DNA of 59,363 nucleotides, from the NCBI GenBank assembly GCA_936940865.1, contig CAKZJB010000002.1, forward strand, positions 1-59,363. Reading direction: 5' to 3'. A program made the translations under genes and the position numbers. The DNA comes from an uncultured Asticcacaulis sp. Its GTDB lineage: Bacteria; Pseudomonadota; Alphaproteobacteria; Caulobacterales; Caulobacteraceae. Shown here one piece after another: positions 39,852-48,033 of the stretch. Positions within the stretch are counted from its first letter, which is position 1, and each line of letters starts with the position of its first letter. The notes beneath the pieces are model-generated. The model saw only the letters and a program-made list of their open reading frames with translations. It ran no database searches and had not been told where the DNA came from.

Positions 39852-41960
39852 TCAGAAAGCCTTGCTGAGACCGACAAAGACACCGCGGCGCGGGCCCCAT
39901 TGCGGCGCGCCGACCCCGATTCCGCCGCCGTCGCGGATCTCGTACGCCCGGTCGAACAGGTTGACGATGTCGAGGCGCGCCTCGATGCCGTGCGCGAAGC
40001 TGTGGCTGATCCCGGCATTGACCTGGACATAGGCCGGCAGGCGGCCGCCGTTCGGCACCGAGCCGTCGGTGCGCAGGCCTGAGCCATAGATCGCGTCCAT
40101 GGACAGCCGCGTCTGGCCGATGCGCCAGGTCATGCCGAGCGACGCCGAGGTGCGCTGGTCGTGGTCGACATAGATGAAGTGGTCGACGACATAGGCCTGG
40201 TCGGCGGGATCGAAGTTGAACTGCGACGACACGATGTCGCGGCCCTGCGCCTTCGAGAAAGCGATATTGCCGTAAGCCGTGAAAGGCCCGTTCTGGTAGT
40301 TGGCGGTGAATTCCACGCCCGTATTGCGGCCGTATTTGTAATTGAACGGCGTCAGGATGATCGGCGCCCCGAACTGGCCTTCGTCGAGCAGGTAGCGCGC
40401 CACGCGATGATAGGCGTCGACCCCGACCGTCAGGTTGGGCGTGACCACCTGCTCAATCCCCAGGTCGTAATAGTTGTCGCGCTGCGCATAAGGCAGGTCG
40501 TTGGCGCCCGAAATATCGAAGGATGTCCCGGCGAACAGCGCCTGGGTCTGGGTCGCGATCAGCTCGTAAGGCGGCGGCGTGAAATAGCGCGCATAGCCGC
40601 CGTGGACAGTCGTGCCCTTCCACGGCGTCCAGACGAAGTTGATGCGCGGGCTCAGCTGATCCTCGGTGCGGTAGGATTTCAGCTTGTCGTAGCGCAGTCC
40701 GTAGTTCAGCGTGAATTCCGGCGCGATCGTCCACTCGTCCTGGATGTAGGCGCTGACCGTCGTCGAATTCTGATGGCCCGAGTCATTGATGACGACGGGC
40801 ACGTCCGAGGTCTGGGCACCGCTCGAGTCCAGATAAAATACGTGACTGACCGTCTTCGAGGTCGAACGGTCGGCTGAGACGATGACACCCCCGCGAAGGG
40901 TGTGCGACGGCGTGACGCTCCACGACCCTTCCGCCTGAACGCCGGCTGCGACATCCTGCTTGTCGGCGCCCTGCGCGATGCCGTTGAAGGCCAGTTCCCC
41001 ATCCCAGGCGGGCATGTACGTCAGCTGCGACTGCCGCGCGAACAGCGATATCTGACCGGTCGCATGGTCACTGGTCTTGAGATAGGACGCGATGGCGTAG
41101 TCGGTCGTTTCCTTCTGCCGCGAATTCAGGTCTTCGCTAAAAAATTTGTCGACGCCGTTCACGCGATAGCCTGCGCCGTCATCGACCGAATTGAGGCCCG
41201 GCGTGTTGGGCAACTGGAAGGTCTGGTCGGATACGCCCGCAATCAGGGACAGCCGGCTGGTGTCGTCGATGATATGGTCGAAATAGGCGAAGCCGACCAG
41301 TTGCGCCGTGCGGTCGTGCAGCGGCGTCGACGTATTGTAGGGGCTTTCGATGCCCAGTTGCGACTGCTGGTAGCTCAGCGAACCGAAGGCTGTATTGCTG
41401 CCGTAGGTGCCGCCATAGCTGACGCTCGGCTGATAGAGGCCGTGGCTGCCGCCGTAGATCGACACCTCGCCGCCGGGCTTGGCGCCCGACTGGGTCGACA
41501 TGTTGATGACCGCCGCCGTGCGCAGGCCATACTGCGCGGGCAGGGCGCCGGTGAGCATCTGGACGTTGGAGGCGAACCTGGGACTCAGGACCTGGCCGAA
41601 ATTGCTGAGGCCTTCCGGCAGGATGACGCCGTTCAGACGATACTGCACGCCGTTGTGGTCGCCGCGGATGTGCAGCTGGCCATAGGAATCCTGGGTCACG
41701 CCGGGCGCCTGCAGGATGACCTGGTTCAGGCCGACATTGTCGCCGCCGGGAAGGCTTTCGATCATGGCCCTGGGCAAGGATATGCTCGATGCCCCGATAT
41801 CCGGCTGAATTGCGGCGCGCGCGGCATCCAGCCGGTGCGCGCGGACAATGACCACATTCTCGGCCGGTGCATCCTTGTCGTCTTCGGCGCGCGCCGCCCC
41901 CGCAAGGGCCAGAAGTGAAAATCCGGCCATAAGAACGGCTTTGAAGGACGAAGCGTGCAT
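39852..41960 (-). CDS. TonB-dependent outer-membrane receptor, likely zinc-related
   Basis: A 702-residue receptor with a signal peptide (cleaved after ARA) and a plug domain (~50-160: MIESLPGGDNVGLNQVILQAPGV, GQLHIRGDHNGVQYRLNGV, LTGALPAQYGLRTAAVINMST). A 22-strand barrel ends in the classic C-terminal aromatic (GVFVGLSKAF). Size and plug resemble ZnuD-type receptors. It is divergent from zur, and two Zur-box-like sites lie between them, so zinc starvation probably induces it. The substrate is inferred from this context, not from the receptor itself. SapC is downstream. Confidence 0.88.
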   Translation of the reverse strand: MHASSFKAVLMAGFSLLALAGAARAEDDKDAPAENVVIVRAHRLDAARAAIQPDIGASSISLPRAMIESLPGGDNVGLNQVILQAPGVTQDSYGQLHIRGDHNGVQYRLNGVILPEGLSNFGQVLSPRFASNVQMLTGALPAQYGLRTAAVINMSTQSGAKPGGEVSIYGGSHGLYQPSVSYGGTYGSNTAFGSLSYQQSQLGIESPYNTSTPLHDRTAQLVGFAYFDHIIDDTSRLSLIAGVSDQTFQLPNTPGLNSVDDGAGYRVNGVDKFFSEDLNSRQKETTDYAIASYLKTSDHATGQISLFARQSQLTYMPAWDGELAFNGIAQGADKQDVAAGVQAEGSWSVTPSHTLRGGVIVSADRSTSKTVSHVFYLDSSGAQTSDVPVVINDSGHQNSTTVSAYIQDEWTIAPEFTLNYGLRYDKLKSYRTEDQLSPRINFVWTPWKGTTVHGGYARYFTPPPYELIATQTQALFAGTSFDISGANDLPYAQRDNYYDLGIEQVVTPNLTVGVDAYHRVARYLLDEGQFGAPIILTPFNYKYGRNTGVEFTANYQNGPFTAYGNIAFSKAQGRDIVSSQFNFDPADQAYVVDHFIYVDHDQRTSASLGMTWRIGQTRLSMDAIYGSGLRTDGSVPNGGRLPAYVQVNAGISHSFAHGIEARLDIVNLFDRAYEIRDGGGIGVGAPQWGPRRGVFVGLSKAF

Positions 41961-42005
41961 GAAAACCCCACAAACGTAACGATGCTGCGTATGCGAGATC
42001 GATAT

Positions 42006-42050
42006 GTAATATTGTAACGATCGTCAATGGCCAAATTGATATATTATTAC
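42006..42050. promoter_or_regulatory. Two Zur-box-like operators
   Basis: gtaatattgtaac (42006-42018) matches 10 of 13 positions, and gatatattattac (42038-42050, read inverted) 11 of 13, of the palindrome GTTATANTATAAC reported for alphaproteobacterial Zur. They lie between the divergent receptor and zur genes, 46 to 115 bases from either start, in an AT-rich block. Confidence 0.6.
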
Positions 42051-42120
42051 ATTTTTACCGCCTTCACGCTGCGACGGATTGCCGGTTGCGAAAACGCACG
42101 CCCGGCCCTACCTTAGACAC

Positions 42121-42615
42121 ATGAGTCACGCCTGCGACCACCACGATCACAACCACGCCCCTGCGCCGGTGAATACGGCGGCACGCCTTGCCGAGGCCCA
42201 GACCCTGTGCGCGGAAGCCGGGGAGCGCATGACGACGTCGCGCCTGCGCACCTATGAACTGATCCTCGAGGCCTCCGCCCCCGTCAAGGCCTACGACGTC
42301 ATCGACCGCTTCCATCCCGACGGCGCCGCCAAGCCTCCGACCGTCTATCGGGCTCTCAGCTTCCTGGAGCATATGGGGCTGATCCACCGCATCGAGAGCC
42401 TCAACGCCTTCGTGGCCTGCGGCGCCAGCGACCATAGCACGGGCAGCCATCATACGGCCGGTTTCCTGCTGTGCGACTGCTGCGGCCAAAGCGTCGAAAT
42501 CGCCCTGCCCGCATTGGGCGCGGTCGACAGCCGCGCCGCCGAGGCCGGTTTCAAGGTCAAACGCATTACACTGGAAGCCCGCGGCCTGTGCCAGGCGTGT
42601 CGCCAGGACGACTGA
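42121..42615 (+). CDS. zur: Zinc uptake regulator Zur (Fur family)
   Basis: A 164-residue transcriptional repressor. The N-terminus MSHACDHHDHNHAP is His-rich, as in Zur rather than Fur. A winged helix (~35-90) with TVYRALSFLEHMGLIHRI is followed by the metal-binding dimerisation domain with SHHTAGFLLCDCCGQ and the C-terminal CQAC; the two CxxC pairs form the structural zinc site. It would repress zinc import genes, and probably itself, when zinc is plentiful. It is divergent from the TonB receptor. The start at 42121 was chosen to keep the His-rich head. Confidence 0.9.
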   Translation: MSHACDHHDHNHAPAPVNTAARLAEAQTLCAEAGERMTTSRLRTYELILEASAPVKAYDVIDRFHPDGAAKPPTVYRALSFLEHMGLIHRIESLNAFVACGASDHSTGSHHTAGFLLCDCCGQSVEIALPALGAVDSRAAEAGFKVKRITLEARGLCQACRQDD

Positions 42616-42756
42616 CGCCTAAAATAGTACCATTTTCCGCGCAAACCCGACCGTGATCACACTTTGTTAGGGTTACCGGCGCAAAGAGGGCGGGGCTCGC
42701 CTCGAAGCCCGACTCGTGCAAACGTTTTAATATATACGCCCACTCCCGCCGCGCTC

Positions 42757-43953
42757 ATGACTGCCGCCACGCTCCAGCTTATCGACCCGGTTTCGCTGCG
42801 AAACATCCTGGACCTGCATGCCATGTTCAAGGCGCAGAAGCCGGGCGGCCGCATCGCGAACCTCGCCTATATCGACCTGACCGACATGAAGCTGGAAGGC
42901 ATCGACCTTTCGGACGCCAACCTGACCGGGGCGCGCCTGTACGGCGCCAGCCTGCGGGACGCCATCCTCATGCGCGCCAACCTGTTCGGCGCGGACCTGC
43001 GCAACGCCGACCTGCGCTTTGCCAGGCTCGACCGCGCGGACATGCGCGGCGCCTGCCTGCGGGGCGCGAACCTGACCGCGGCCTCGCTGATCGGCGCCGA
43101 CCTGCGCGAAGGGCAGATCGCCTTCAAGGACGACAAGCAGGGCCTGCGCCTGATGAAGCATGAGCGCCGGCCCGGCGAACTCGACTATGCGATCCTCAGC
43201 GGCGCCGACCTCTCCGGCGCGCGCATGAACGGCACAGCCGCGGTCTCGACCGATTTCTCGGACGCCAACCTTACCGGGACCGTCATGTCGCAGGCCAAGC
43301 TGCGCAAGGCCAGACTCGACGGCGCGGTGCTGAACGGCACCGACCTTTCGGGCGCCGACGTCACGGGAGCGACCCTTCGCGGCGCGGTCATGGTCGATAC
43401 GGCGACGGCCGGCTGCAATCTCAGCGAGGCGGACACCGCCGATATCCTCTCGACTCCCGTCAGCGTCTATATCGATGACGAGCCGCTCGACGCCGTGCTG
43501 TCCCTGCATGAGGAATGGGTGCGCACCGGAGGGGCCAAGGGGGCGCGCCAGTCGCTCAACAGCGTCGATTTCCGTCTGGTCATGGACATGCGCCGCCGGT
43601 CCCTGTCGACGCTGGACGCCGCCGAAAGCATCTTCTTCGGGCTGGACCTGAGCGGCATCGAATTGCAGGGCGCCAACCTCGTCAATGCCGACCTGCGCCG
43701 CTGCAATCTCAAGGGCGCCGATCTGAGGGGGGCCCGGCTGCAAGGCGCCAGGCTCAATCACGCGGACCTCGAAGGGGCGAATCTGGGCCCCCTCGACCTC
43801 GGCGGCGGGCGGCTGCTGCGCACGGACATGACAGGCGCCGTGCTCAATCACTGCAGTCTCGTAAATACCGATCTGACGCGGGCGCGCATGATCGGCGTGA
43901 CGGCCGACAACATCCGCGACAAAGGGGCGAATTACACCCTGGCCGAACGGTAG
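42757..43953 (+). CDS. Pentapeptide-repeat protein, two beta-helices (paralogue B)
   Basis: A 398-residue protein with A(D/N)LxG repeats, built like the protein at 26799: a helical cap (LHAMFKAQKPGGRIANLAYIDL), beta-helix one, a second cap (LHEEWVRTGGAKGARQSL), and beta-helix two to the end. The ATG at 42757 is preceded by an AT-rich ttttaatatata that could be a -10. The caps resemble the HxxWxxxxGxxGxxAxLxxxDL motif known in front of other pentapeptide helices. Function unknown. It follows zur but is separated by 141 bases. Confidence 0.87.
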   Translation: MTAATLQLIDPVSLRNILDLHAMFKAQKPGGRIANLAYIDLTDMKLEGIDLSDANLTGARLYGASLRDAILMRANLFGADLRNADLRFARLDRADMRGACLRGANLTAASLIGADLREGQIAFKDDKQGLRLMKHERRPGELDYAILSGADLSGARMNGTAAVSTDFSDANLTGTVMSQAKLRKARLDGAVLNGTDLSGADVTGATLRGAVMVDTATAGCNLSEADTADILSTPVSVYIDDEPLDAVLSLHEEWVRTGGAKGARQSLNSVDFRLVMDMRRRSLSTLDAAESIFFGLDLSGIELQGANLVNADLRRCNLKGADLRGARLQGARLNHADLEGANLGPLDLGGGRLLRTDMTGAVLNHCSLVNTDLTRARMIGVTADNIRDKGANYTLAER

Positions 43954-44141
43954 CTTTTTTCAGCTCGAACGCCGCATGGCTCGCCGCCCACGAAGCGGTG
44001 CCCTGACGCTTCGCTCCTTGAGGACCAAGAAGCGGTGTCCTGACGCTTCGCTCCTTGAGGACCAGGCGCCGGCGGGCAAGGTACGAAAAGATTGGCGCCC
44101 TTGCCAACGGCGACAGAGTCAAAGTCAATCGCCGTTGGTAT
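43954..44141 (+). repeat. R-family repeat, copy 3, with an internal 36-bp tandem duplication
   Basis: Starts directly after the stop of the pentapeptide gene and ends in gccgttggtat at the corA stop codon, filling the convergent gap. In the middle a 36-base unit (gaagcggtgccctgacgctt and on, 43992-44027) is repeated at 44029-44064 with one difference. The block at 44065-44090 (ggcgccggcgggcaagg) matches copy 1. The right end carries the ccaacggcga/tcgccgttgg hairpin of copy 2. Its left terminal repeat is missing. Confidence 0.7.
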
Positions 44142-45154
44142 TATATCCAGCGGAACTTTCGGAACACCCACAGCAGGCCGCCGGTGATGATCAGCATCAG
44201 CGCGACGACGATCCAGAAGGCTTCCGGATTGTGCAGGCCGGGCATGGCCTCGAAGTTCATGCCGTAGATGGAGGCGATCAGGGTCAGCGGAAGGAAGATG
44301 ACCGAGGTGATCGAGATCACCTTGACGATATTGTTCTGTTCGAGATTGATCAGACCCAGGGCGGCATCGAGCAGGAAGGTGATGTTGCCGGTGACGTAGG
44401 TTGCATGGTCGCTGAGCGAGGCGACGTCCTGCCCCATGATGCGCAGGCGGTCGTGCCAGTCGCGGGCCTCCCCGCCCCTGAGGCCCGTGGCATCGCGTTC
44501 CAGCCCCGCCGCGAACGCCGTCAGGCGCGCCAGCGACACCAGCGAATCGCGGGTCTTGGCGATATCGTTCTGGGCACGGCCGAGTTGATTGAGCACGGCT
44601 TCGAGCTTTTCCTCGCGGCGGGGCCGGAAGATGGCGCGCGACAGCGTATCGATGCTGCTCCCGGTCTTTTCGATCAGGTCGGCCGTGCGGTCGATGATGA
44701 CGTCGAGCAGGTTCAGGAAGGTCATGGCGCCGCTGGCGCACAGCACCGGCTGCTTTTCGATGTGATCCGTGAAGATCGAGAACGACGCCGGGTCGACATA
44801 GCGGATGGTGACCAGCTTTCCCCCGGCCAGGGCAAATGTCACCGGGCCGGTCTGAAGCTGCTCCTGGCCGCCGAAGAAGGCCACCAGCGCCGTCATGAAG
44901 GCCGCGCCATCCTCCATATAGAGCCGGCTCGACGTCTCGATCTCGTCCATGTCCTCACGCGTCGGCAGGCGCACGCCCAGCCGCTCCTCGAGGCTCAGTT
45001 CTTCGTCACGCGTGGGATTAAGCAGGTCGATCCACACGGCATGTTCGCCGACCTCGACACCGTGATTCGTATAGTGGAGCGCGTGAAGCGGCCCGTGCCC
45101 GTTCTCCGCCGCCGGATGACGGGCGGACGGACTGCAGGTATGGATGGTCAGCAT
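44141..45154 (-). CDS. corA: CorA-type magnesium/divalent cation transporter
   Basis: A 337-residue inner-membrane channel. It has a long cytoplasmic, helical N-terminal domain and two C-terminal membrane helices with the selectivity motif YGMNF at the pore between them (IASIYGMNFEAMPG). The last helix is WIVVALMLIITGGLLWVF, and the basic C-terminal tail is FRKFRW. Transport is of Mg2+ and perhaps Co2+/Ni2+. The stop codon coincides with the end of R copy 3. A hairpin before the gene is the terminator of the next gene. Confidence 0.93.
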   Translation of the reverse strand: MLTIHTCSPSARHPAAENGHGPLHALHYTNHGVEVGEHAVWIDLLNPTRDEELSLEERLGVRLPTREDMDEIETSSRLYMEDGAAFMTALVAFFGGQEQLQTGPVTFALAGGKLVTIRYVDPASFSIFTDHIEKQPVLCASGAMTFLNLLDVIIDRTADLIEKTGSSIDTLSRAIFRPRREEKLEAVLNQLGRAQNDIAKTRDSLVSLARLTAFAAGLERDATGLRGGEARDWHDRLRIMGQDVASLSDHATYVTGNITFLLDAALGLINLEQNNIVKVISITSVIFLPLTLIASIYGMNFEAMPGLHNPEAFWIVVALMLIITGGLLWVFRKFRWI

Positions 45155-45161
45155 GCACCCC

Positions 45162-45198
45162 CCAAAAGAAAAACGCCGGCGATGGCCTCGCCGACGTT
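45162..45198 (-). terminator. Terminator of the CHAP amidase gene
   Basis: aacgccggcga/tcgccgacgtt stem (45172-45198, one mismatch) followed on the minus strand by tttttcttttgggg. It is 29 bases downstream of the CHAP stop and 18 bases upstream of the corA start. Confidence 0.75.
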
Positions 45199-45227
45199 AC
45201 CTGAACCGAATCTCCGGTTGTCGTCAA

Positions 45228-46028
45228 TTACTGCGCGGTGCCGCGCACATTGTGCAGGTCGATATCCTTGCTGGCGTTGCGGGCCGCCTCGATATTCGAA
45301 TCGAGTTTGGCCACCAGATCCTTGGCCGAGGTGCCGGAGACGTGGGCCGAAACGGTAACCGGGCGGGCAGCCGCAGCGGTGTTGGCGGGCGTCAGGGCCT
45401 GGCGCAGGTCGGTCGGCAGGTCCGCAGGCTGAGTGTTGGCGGCGATCTGAACCGGCGCGCGCTCCAGCGGCCTGACCGGGGCCTGCTCGATCTTGGCCGG
45501 CTGGGGCGACGGCTGGTTGGCGTTATAGATGAAGCCGTAAGTCGTATAGACGGTCGTACCCAGGTCGTTGAGCGGGCCGTACCAGACCTTGACCTTGCTC
45601 CAGTCGCCCTTGTCCGACACGTCGAGCACGTTGACATGGTCTTCGACGCGGCCGCGGCGGCCGTTGACCGGCGACCAGTTGGCGTGGGTGATCTGGATAT
45701 AGCGGTCGGTGATGATCTGCGAAACCACGGCGACGTGGCCCAGCTTCATCTTGCCCTGCGACTTGAACACGAGCACGGCGCCGGGCTTCGGCGTCTGGCC
45801 TTCGTCATACTTGCCGGTGGCCTTTTCCCACCAGGTCCATGCGTCGCCGAAGATCTGCATGCCGGTGAGCTGACGCGCGAAGGTAACGCACTGTAAGTAC
45901 GGGCTTGAGGAAGGTGCCTTTTCGGCCGAGATTTTGGTCGTTTTGTGTGCTGTGGTTTTCGCTTCGAGCGAGCCCGCGGCACAGAGGGTGGTTACGGCAC
46001 AAATCAACGCCGACAAGGTTTTCCGCAT
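45228..46028 (-). CDS. Exported CHAP-domain peptidoglycan amidase/endopeptidase
   Basis: A 266-residue protein. I start at 46028 (MRKTLSALICAVTTLCAAG) because an AGGAGT-like site precedes it and a signal peptide follows. The CHAP domain (~45-160) carries the catalytic Cys in LQCVTFARQLTG, the His in LGHVAVV and the acidic or polar third position. It probably cleaves peptidoglycan cross-links or amide bonds. The C-terminal ~100 residues are Ala/Pro-rich and may tether it in the envelope. It sits next to other envelope genes. Confidence 0.88.
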   Translation of the reverse strand: MRKTLSALICAVTTLCAAGSLEAKTTAHKTTKISAEKAPSSSPYLQCVTFARQLTGMQIFGDAWTWWEKATGKYDEGQTPKPGAVLVFKSQGKMKLGHVAVVSQIITDRYIQITHANWSPVNGRRGRVEDHVNVLDVSDKGDWSKVKVWYGPLNDLGTTVYTTYGFIYNANQPSPQPAKIEQAPVRPLERAPVQIAANTQPADLPTDLRQALTPANTAAAARPVTVSAHVSGTSAKDLVAKLDSNIEAARNASKDIDLHNVRGTAQ

Positions 46029-46120
46029 GCACTCATACTCCGTCACTGTTAGTCCTGTGACGTCGGTACAACAGAAAAATAAAATTTCAAAGTGCCATTC
46101 GCGTGATCGGCGTAAAAAAA

Positions 46121-47233
46121 TTAACGCTGTTTCGCCACTTTGTATGTGAGCTTGTTAACCACCTGCTCGCCCCAGCGGCGGACAATACGCCTGAACGGCA
46201 GTTCGACCAGATGGTGCGCCAGCATGGACAGCGGCACCAGGGCGACAAGGCCCGCAAACCACCAGGTGAAAGGCAGACCTTCATCGCCCAGATTGAGGAC
46301 GGCACGGACGGCCTTCAGGAACACCCACTTCCATGGCACATAAATCATGTAGGTGGCAAAGCTAATTTCACCGAGATACACAAGAATTTTCGACGACAGG
46401 ATGCCGGGACGGTCGCGGTCGAGCCCGCCGACCGACAGGATCATCAGGCCGAGCGCCAGGACGATCAGGATATCGATATACGGCTTATCGGCGCCGAAGC
46501 TGGCCGCCGCGACGACGATCAGGCTGGCCGACGCGGCACCGAAGCGGGCGATCCAAGGGCTGGCCACCGCCCCCGCCCGCCAGGCGAGATAGAGCGCCGC
46601 CCCGAACAGGAAGGACGGGACGATGCGCAGGGCGCCCCACTGGAAGGTGGCGTGCGTCAGGTCGAAACCGGCCACCGCACGGAAAGCGACGTTCAGGACG
46701 AGGAGGAAGGCAGCGGCAAGGCCTACGGCGACAATCGGACGTTCCCGCAGGCGCCAGGCCAGGGCGGCCGTCGCCGGGAAGGTCAGATAGGCGAACCATT
46801 CAGCCGAAATCGACCAGGACGGATGGTTGAACGACGCCGTCGGCGCAAGGCCCCACGATTGCATGAGCAGAAGGTGCGCCGGCAGGGCCTGCCAGTTGGC
46901 GGCGTTGGGATCGAGTTGCACCCCCTTGATCGCCGCCGCCGCGACCAGCAGCAGGGTGAACAGAAGCGTCGCGATATGCAGCGGATAGACGCGCGCCAGG
47001 CGATGGACGACGAACTGGCGGTAATCGAACCGCTGACCGCCGAAGTCCTCGAGATAGACGTAGGACAGGATGAAACCCGACAGGATAAAGAATAGGTCGA
47101 CGCCCAGATAGCCCTTGTCGATCAGCCCGAAATGCACGGGCGGGTGCAGTTCCTTGATATAGGTGTAAAGCACCACCCACAGGGCGGCGAAGAATCGCAG
47201 CGAGGTCAGGGGCTTCAAGAGATCCTTGGGCAT
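46121..47233 (-). CDS. Acyltransferase-3 family membrane protein lacking the usual His
   Basis: A 370-residue inner-membrane protein with about ten helices, of the OafA/acyltransferase-3 type that adds acetyl or other acyl groups to surface glycans. The N-terminal motif normally reads R-x10-H; here it is RFFAALWVVLYTY, with Thr in place of the His thought to be essential. Other landmarks remain: DLFFILSGFILSYVYL, HRLARVYPLH, SWSISAEWFAYL, and the later FATYMIYVPW. The start at 47233 (MPKDLLKPLTSLRFF) was chosen for homology. It is either a non-acetyl-transferring homologue or uses other residues. Confidence 0.85.
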   Translation of the reverse strand: MPKDLLKPLTSLRFFAALWVVLYTYIKELHPPVHFGLIDKGYLGVDLFFILSGFILSYVYLEDFGGQRFDYRQFVVHRLARVYPLHIATLLFTLLLVAAAAIKGVQLDPNAANWQALPAHLLLMQSWGLAPTASFNHPSWSISAEWFAYLTFPATAALAWRLRERPIVAVGLAAAFLLVLNVAFRAVAGFDLTHATFQWGALRIVPSFLFGAALYLAWRAGAVASPWIARFGAASASLIVVAAASFGADKPYIDILIVLALGLMILSVGGLDRDRPGILSSKILVYLGEISFATYMIYVPWKWVFLKAVRAVLNLGDEGLPFTWWFAGLVALVPLSMLAHHLVELPFRRIVRRWGEQVVNKLTYKVAKQR

Positions 47234-47328
47234 AGTCAATCCTGGCGGTTCCGGAACGGGACTTTGCCAACGCCGATGCATGATACGGGCCATGCGCAAA
47301 GAAAGCGTGAAGAGCTTGCCGCATAAGG

Positions 47329-47359
47329 AAAAGCCCTCCGCCGACACCCGGCGGAGGGC
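47329..47359 (-). terminator. Terminator of the ynbE-ydbL operon
   Basis: A ten-base perfect stem gccctccgcc/ggcggagggc (47333-47342 with 47350-47359) and a seven-base loop; on the minus strand it is followed by tttt. It lies 25 bases downstream of ydbL. Confidence 0.85.
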
Positions 47360-47384
47360 CTAACCGTAATTCAAAATGATACGG

Positions 47385-47771
47385 TTACTTCTGCTTCCAG
47401 TCGCCCGAAGCGTCGCGGTAATACTGGCCCGCCGGCAGCTTGGGGAAGATGACATTGGTGAAGGCCGACTGGCCGGCGGCCTCGACCGAAACGCCGTTCT
47501 TGGCCGCGGCCTGGCCGTAGACGTCGCGGCGGCCGGCGTTGATCTCGTCGACCGCGGCCTTGAGACCGGCGTCGCCGGCGCCGTGGACGAAACCGAGGAA
47601 GCCGTCGGACTGTTCCCCAACCGTGCCCTTGGCCTTGGCGGCGTCGACCAGCGCCTTGGAAGCCGCAACGTCGGCCGAGGCCGGGGTGGCGATCAGCGCC
47701 GTGGCGGCGACACCCGAACCGGCGATCATCAGCGCGGTCAGGGCAATCTTGACGGCAGACTTGGTTTTCAT
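47385..47771 (-). CDS. ydbL: YdbL-like protein (DUF1318)
   Basis: A 128-residue exported protein. The signal peptide is MKTKSAVKIALTALMIAGSG onward, cleaved near ASA-DV. The mature part has the DUF1318 pattern: ALVDAAKAKGTVGEQSDGF, VDEINAGRRDVYGQAAAKNG, VSVEAAGQ, and LPAGQYYRDASGDWKQK at the end. In E. coli ydbL forms the ydbH-ynbE-ydbL operon and its product regulates the YdbH-YnbE bridge. It starts 14 bases after ynbE on the same strand with a GGGAGG site. Confidence 0.88.
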   Translation of the reverse strand: MKTKSAVKIALTALMIAGSGVAATALIATPASADVAASKALVDAAKAKGTVGEQSDGFLGFVHGAGDAGLKAAVDEINAGRRDVYGQAAAKNGVSVEAAGQSAFTNVIFPKLPAGQYYRDASGDWKQK

Positions 47772-47785
47772 GGTTCAGCCCTCCC

Positions 47786-47959
47786 TTAGAAGAGGTTCGG
47801 GTTCTGCTGCACCAGGGCCTTCACGTCCTGGTCGAGCTGAACCTTTACGTTGACGTCGAGCTTGGCATAGATCGGCGCCAGATTGACATTGACATTGACC
47901 GATGGCGTGCACGCCGCCAGTCCCAGGACCGCAACGACCGCGGTCAGTGCTTGCTTCAT
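47786..47959 (-). CDS. ynbE: YnbE-like small lipoprotein
   Basis: A 57-residue lipoprotein, short and easily missed. Start at 47959 with GGGAG seven bases before. Signal MKQALTAVVAVLG, lipobox LAAC (Cys17), then a tail with beta-strand character: VNVNVNLAPIYAKLDVNVKV, then DQDVKALVQQNPNLF. The tail matches the YnbE family (N.NVK...D.DV..L....DLF). In E. coli YnbE is an outer-membrane lipoprotein that stacks on YdbH's end to complete an intermembrane lipid bridge. It is followed directly by ydbL; the M23 gene precedes it. Confidence 0.82.
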   Translation of the reverse strand: MKQALTAVVAVLGLAACTPSVNVNVNLAPIYAKLDVNVKVQLDQDVKALVQQNPNLF

Positions 47960-48033
47960 CAATAGCTCCCTATGCCGAGTACCTTGAGACGGATACTGGC
48001 AGGTATAGGCTGAACCGGACCTGAACGAAAAGA

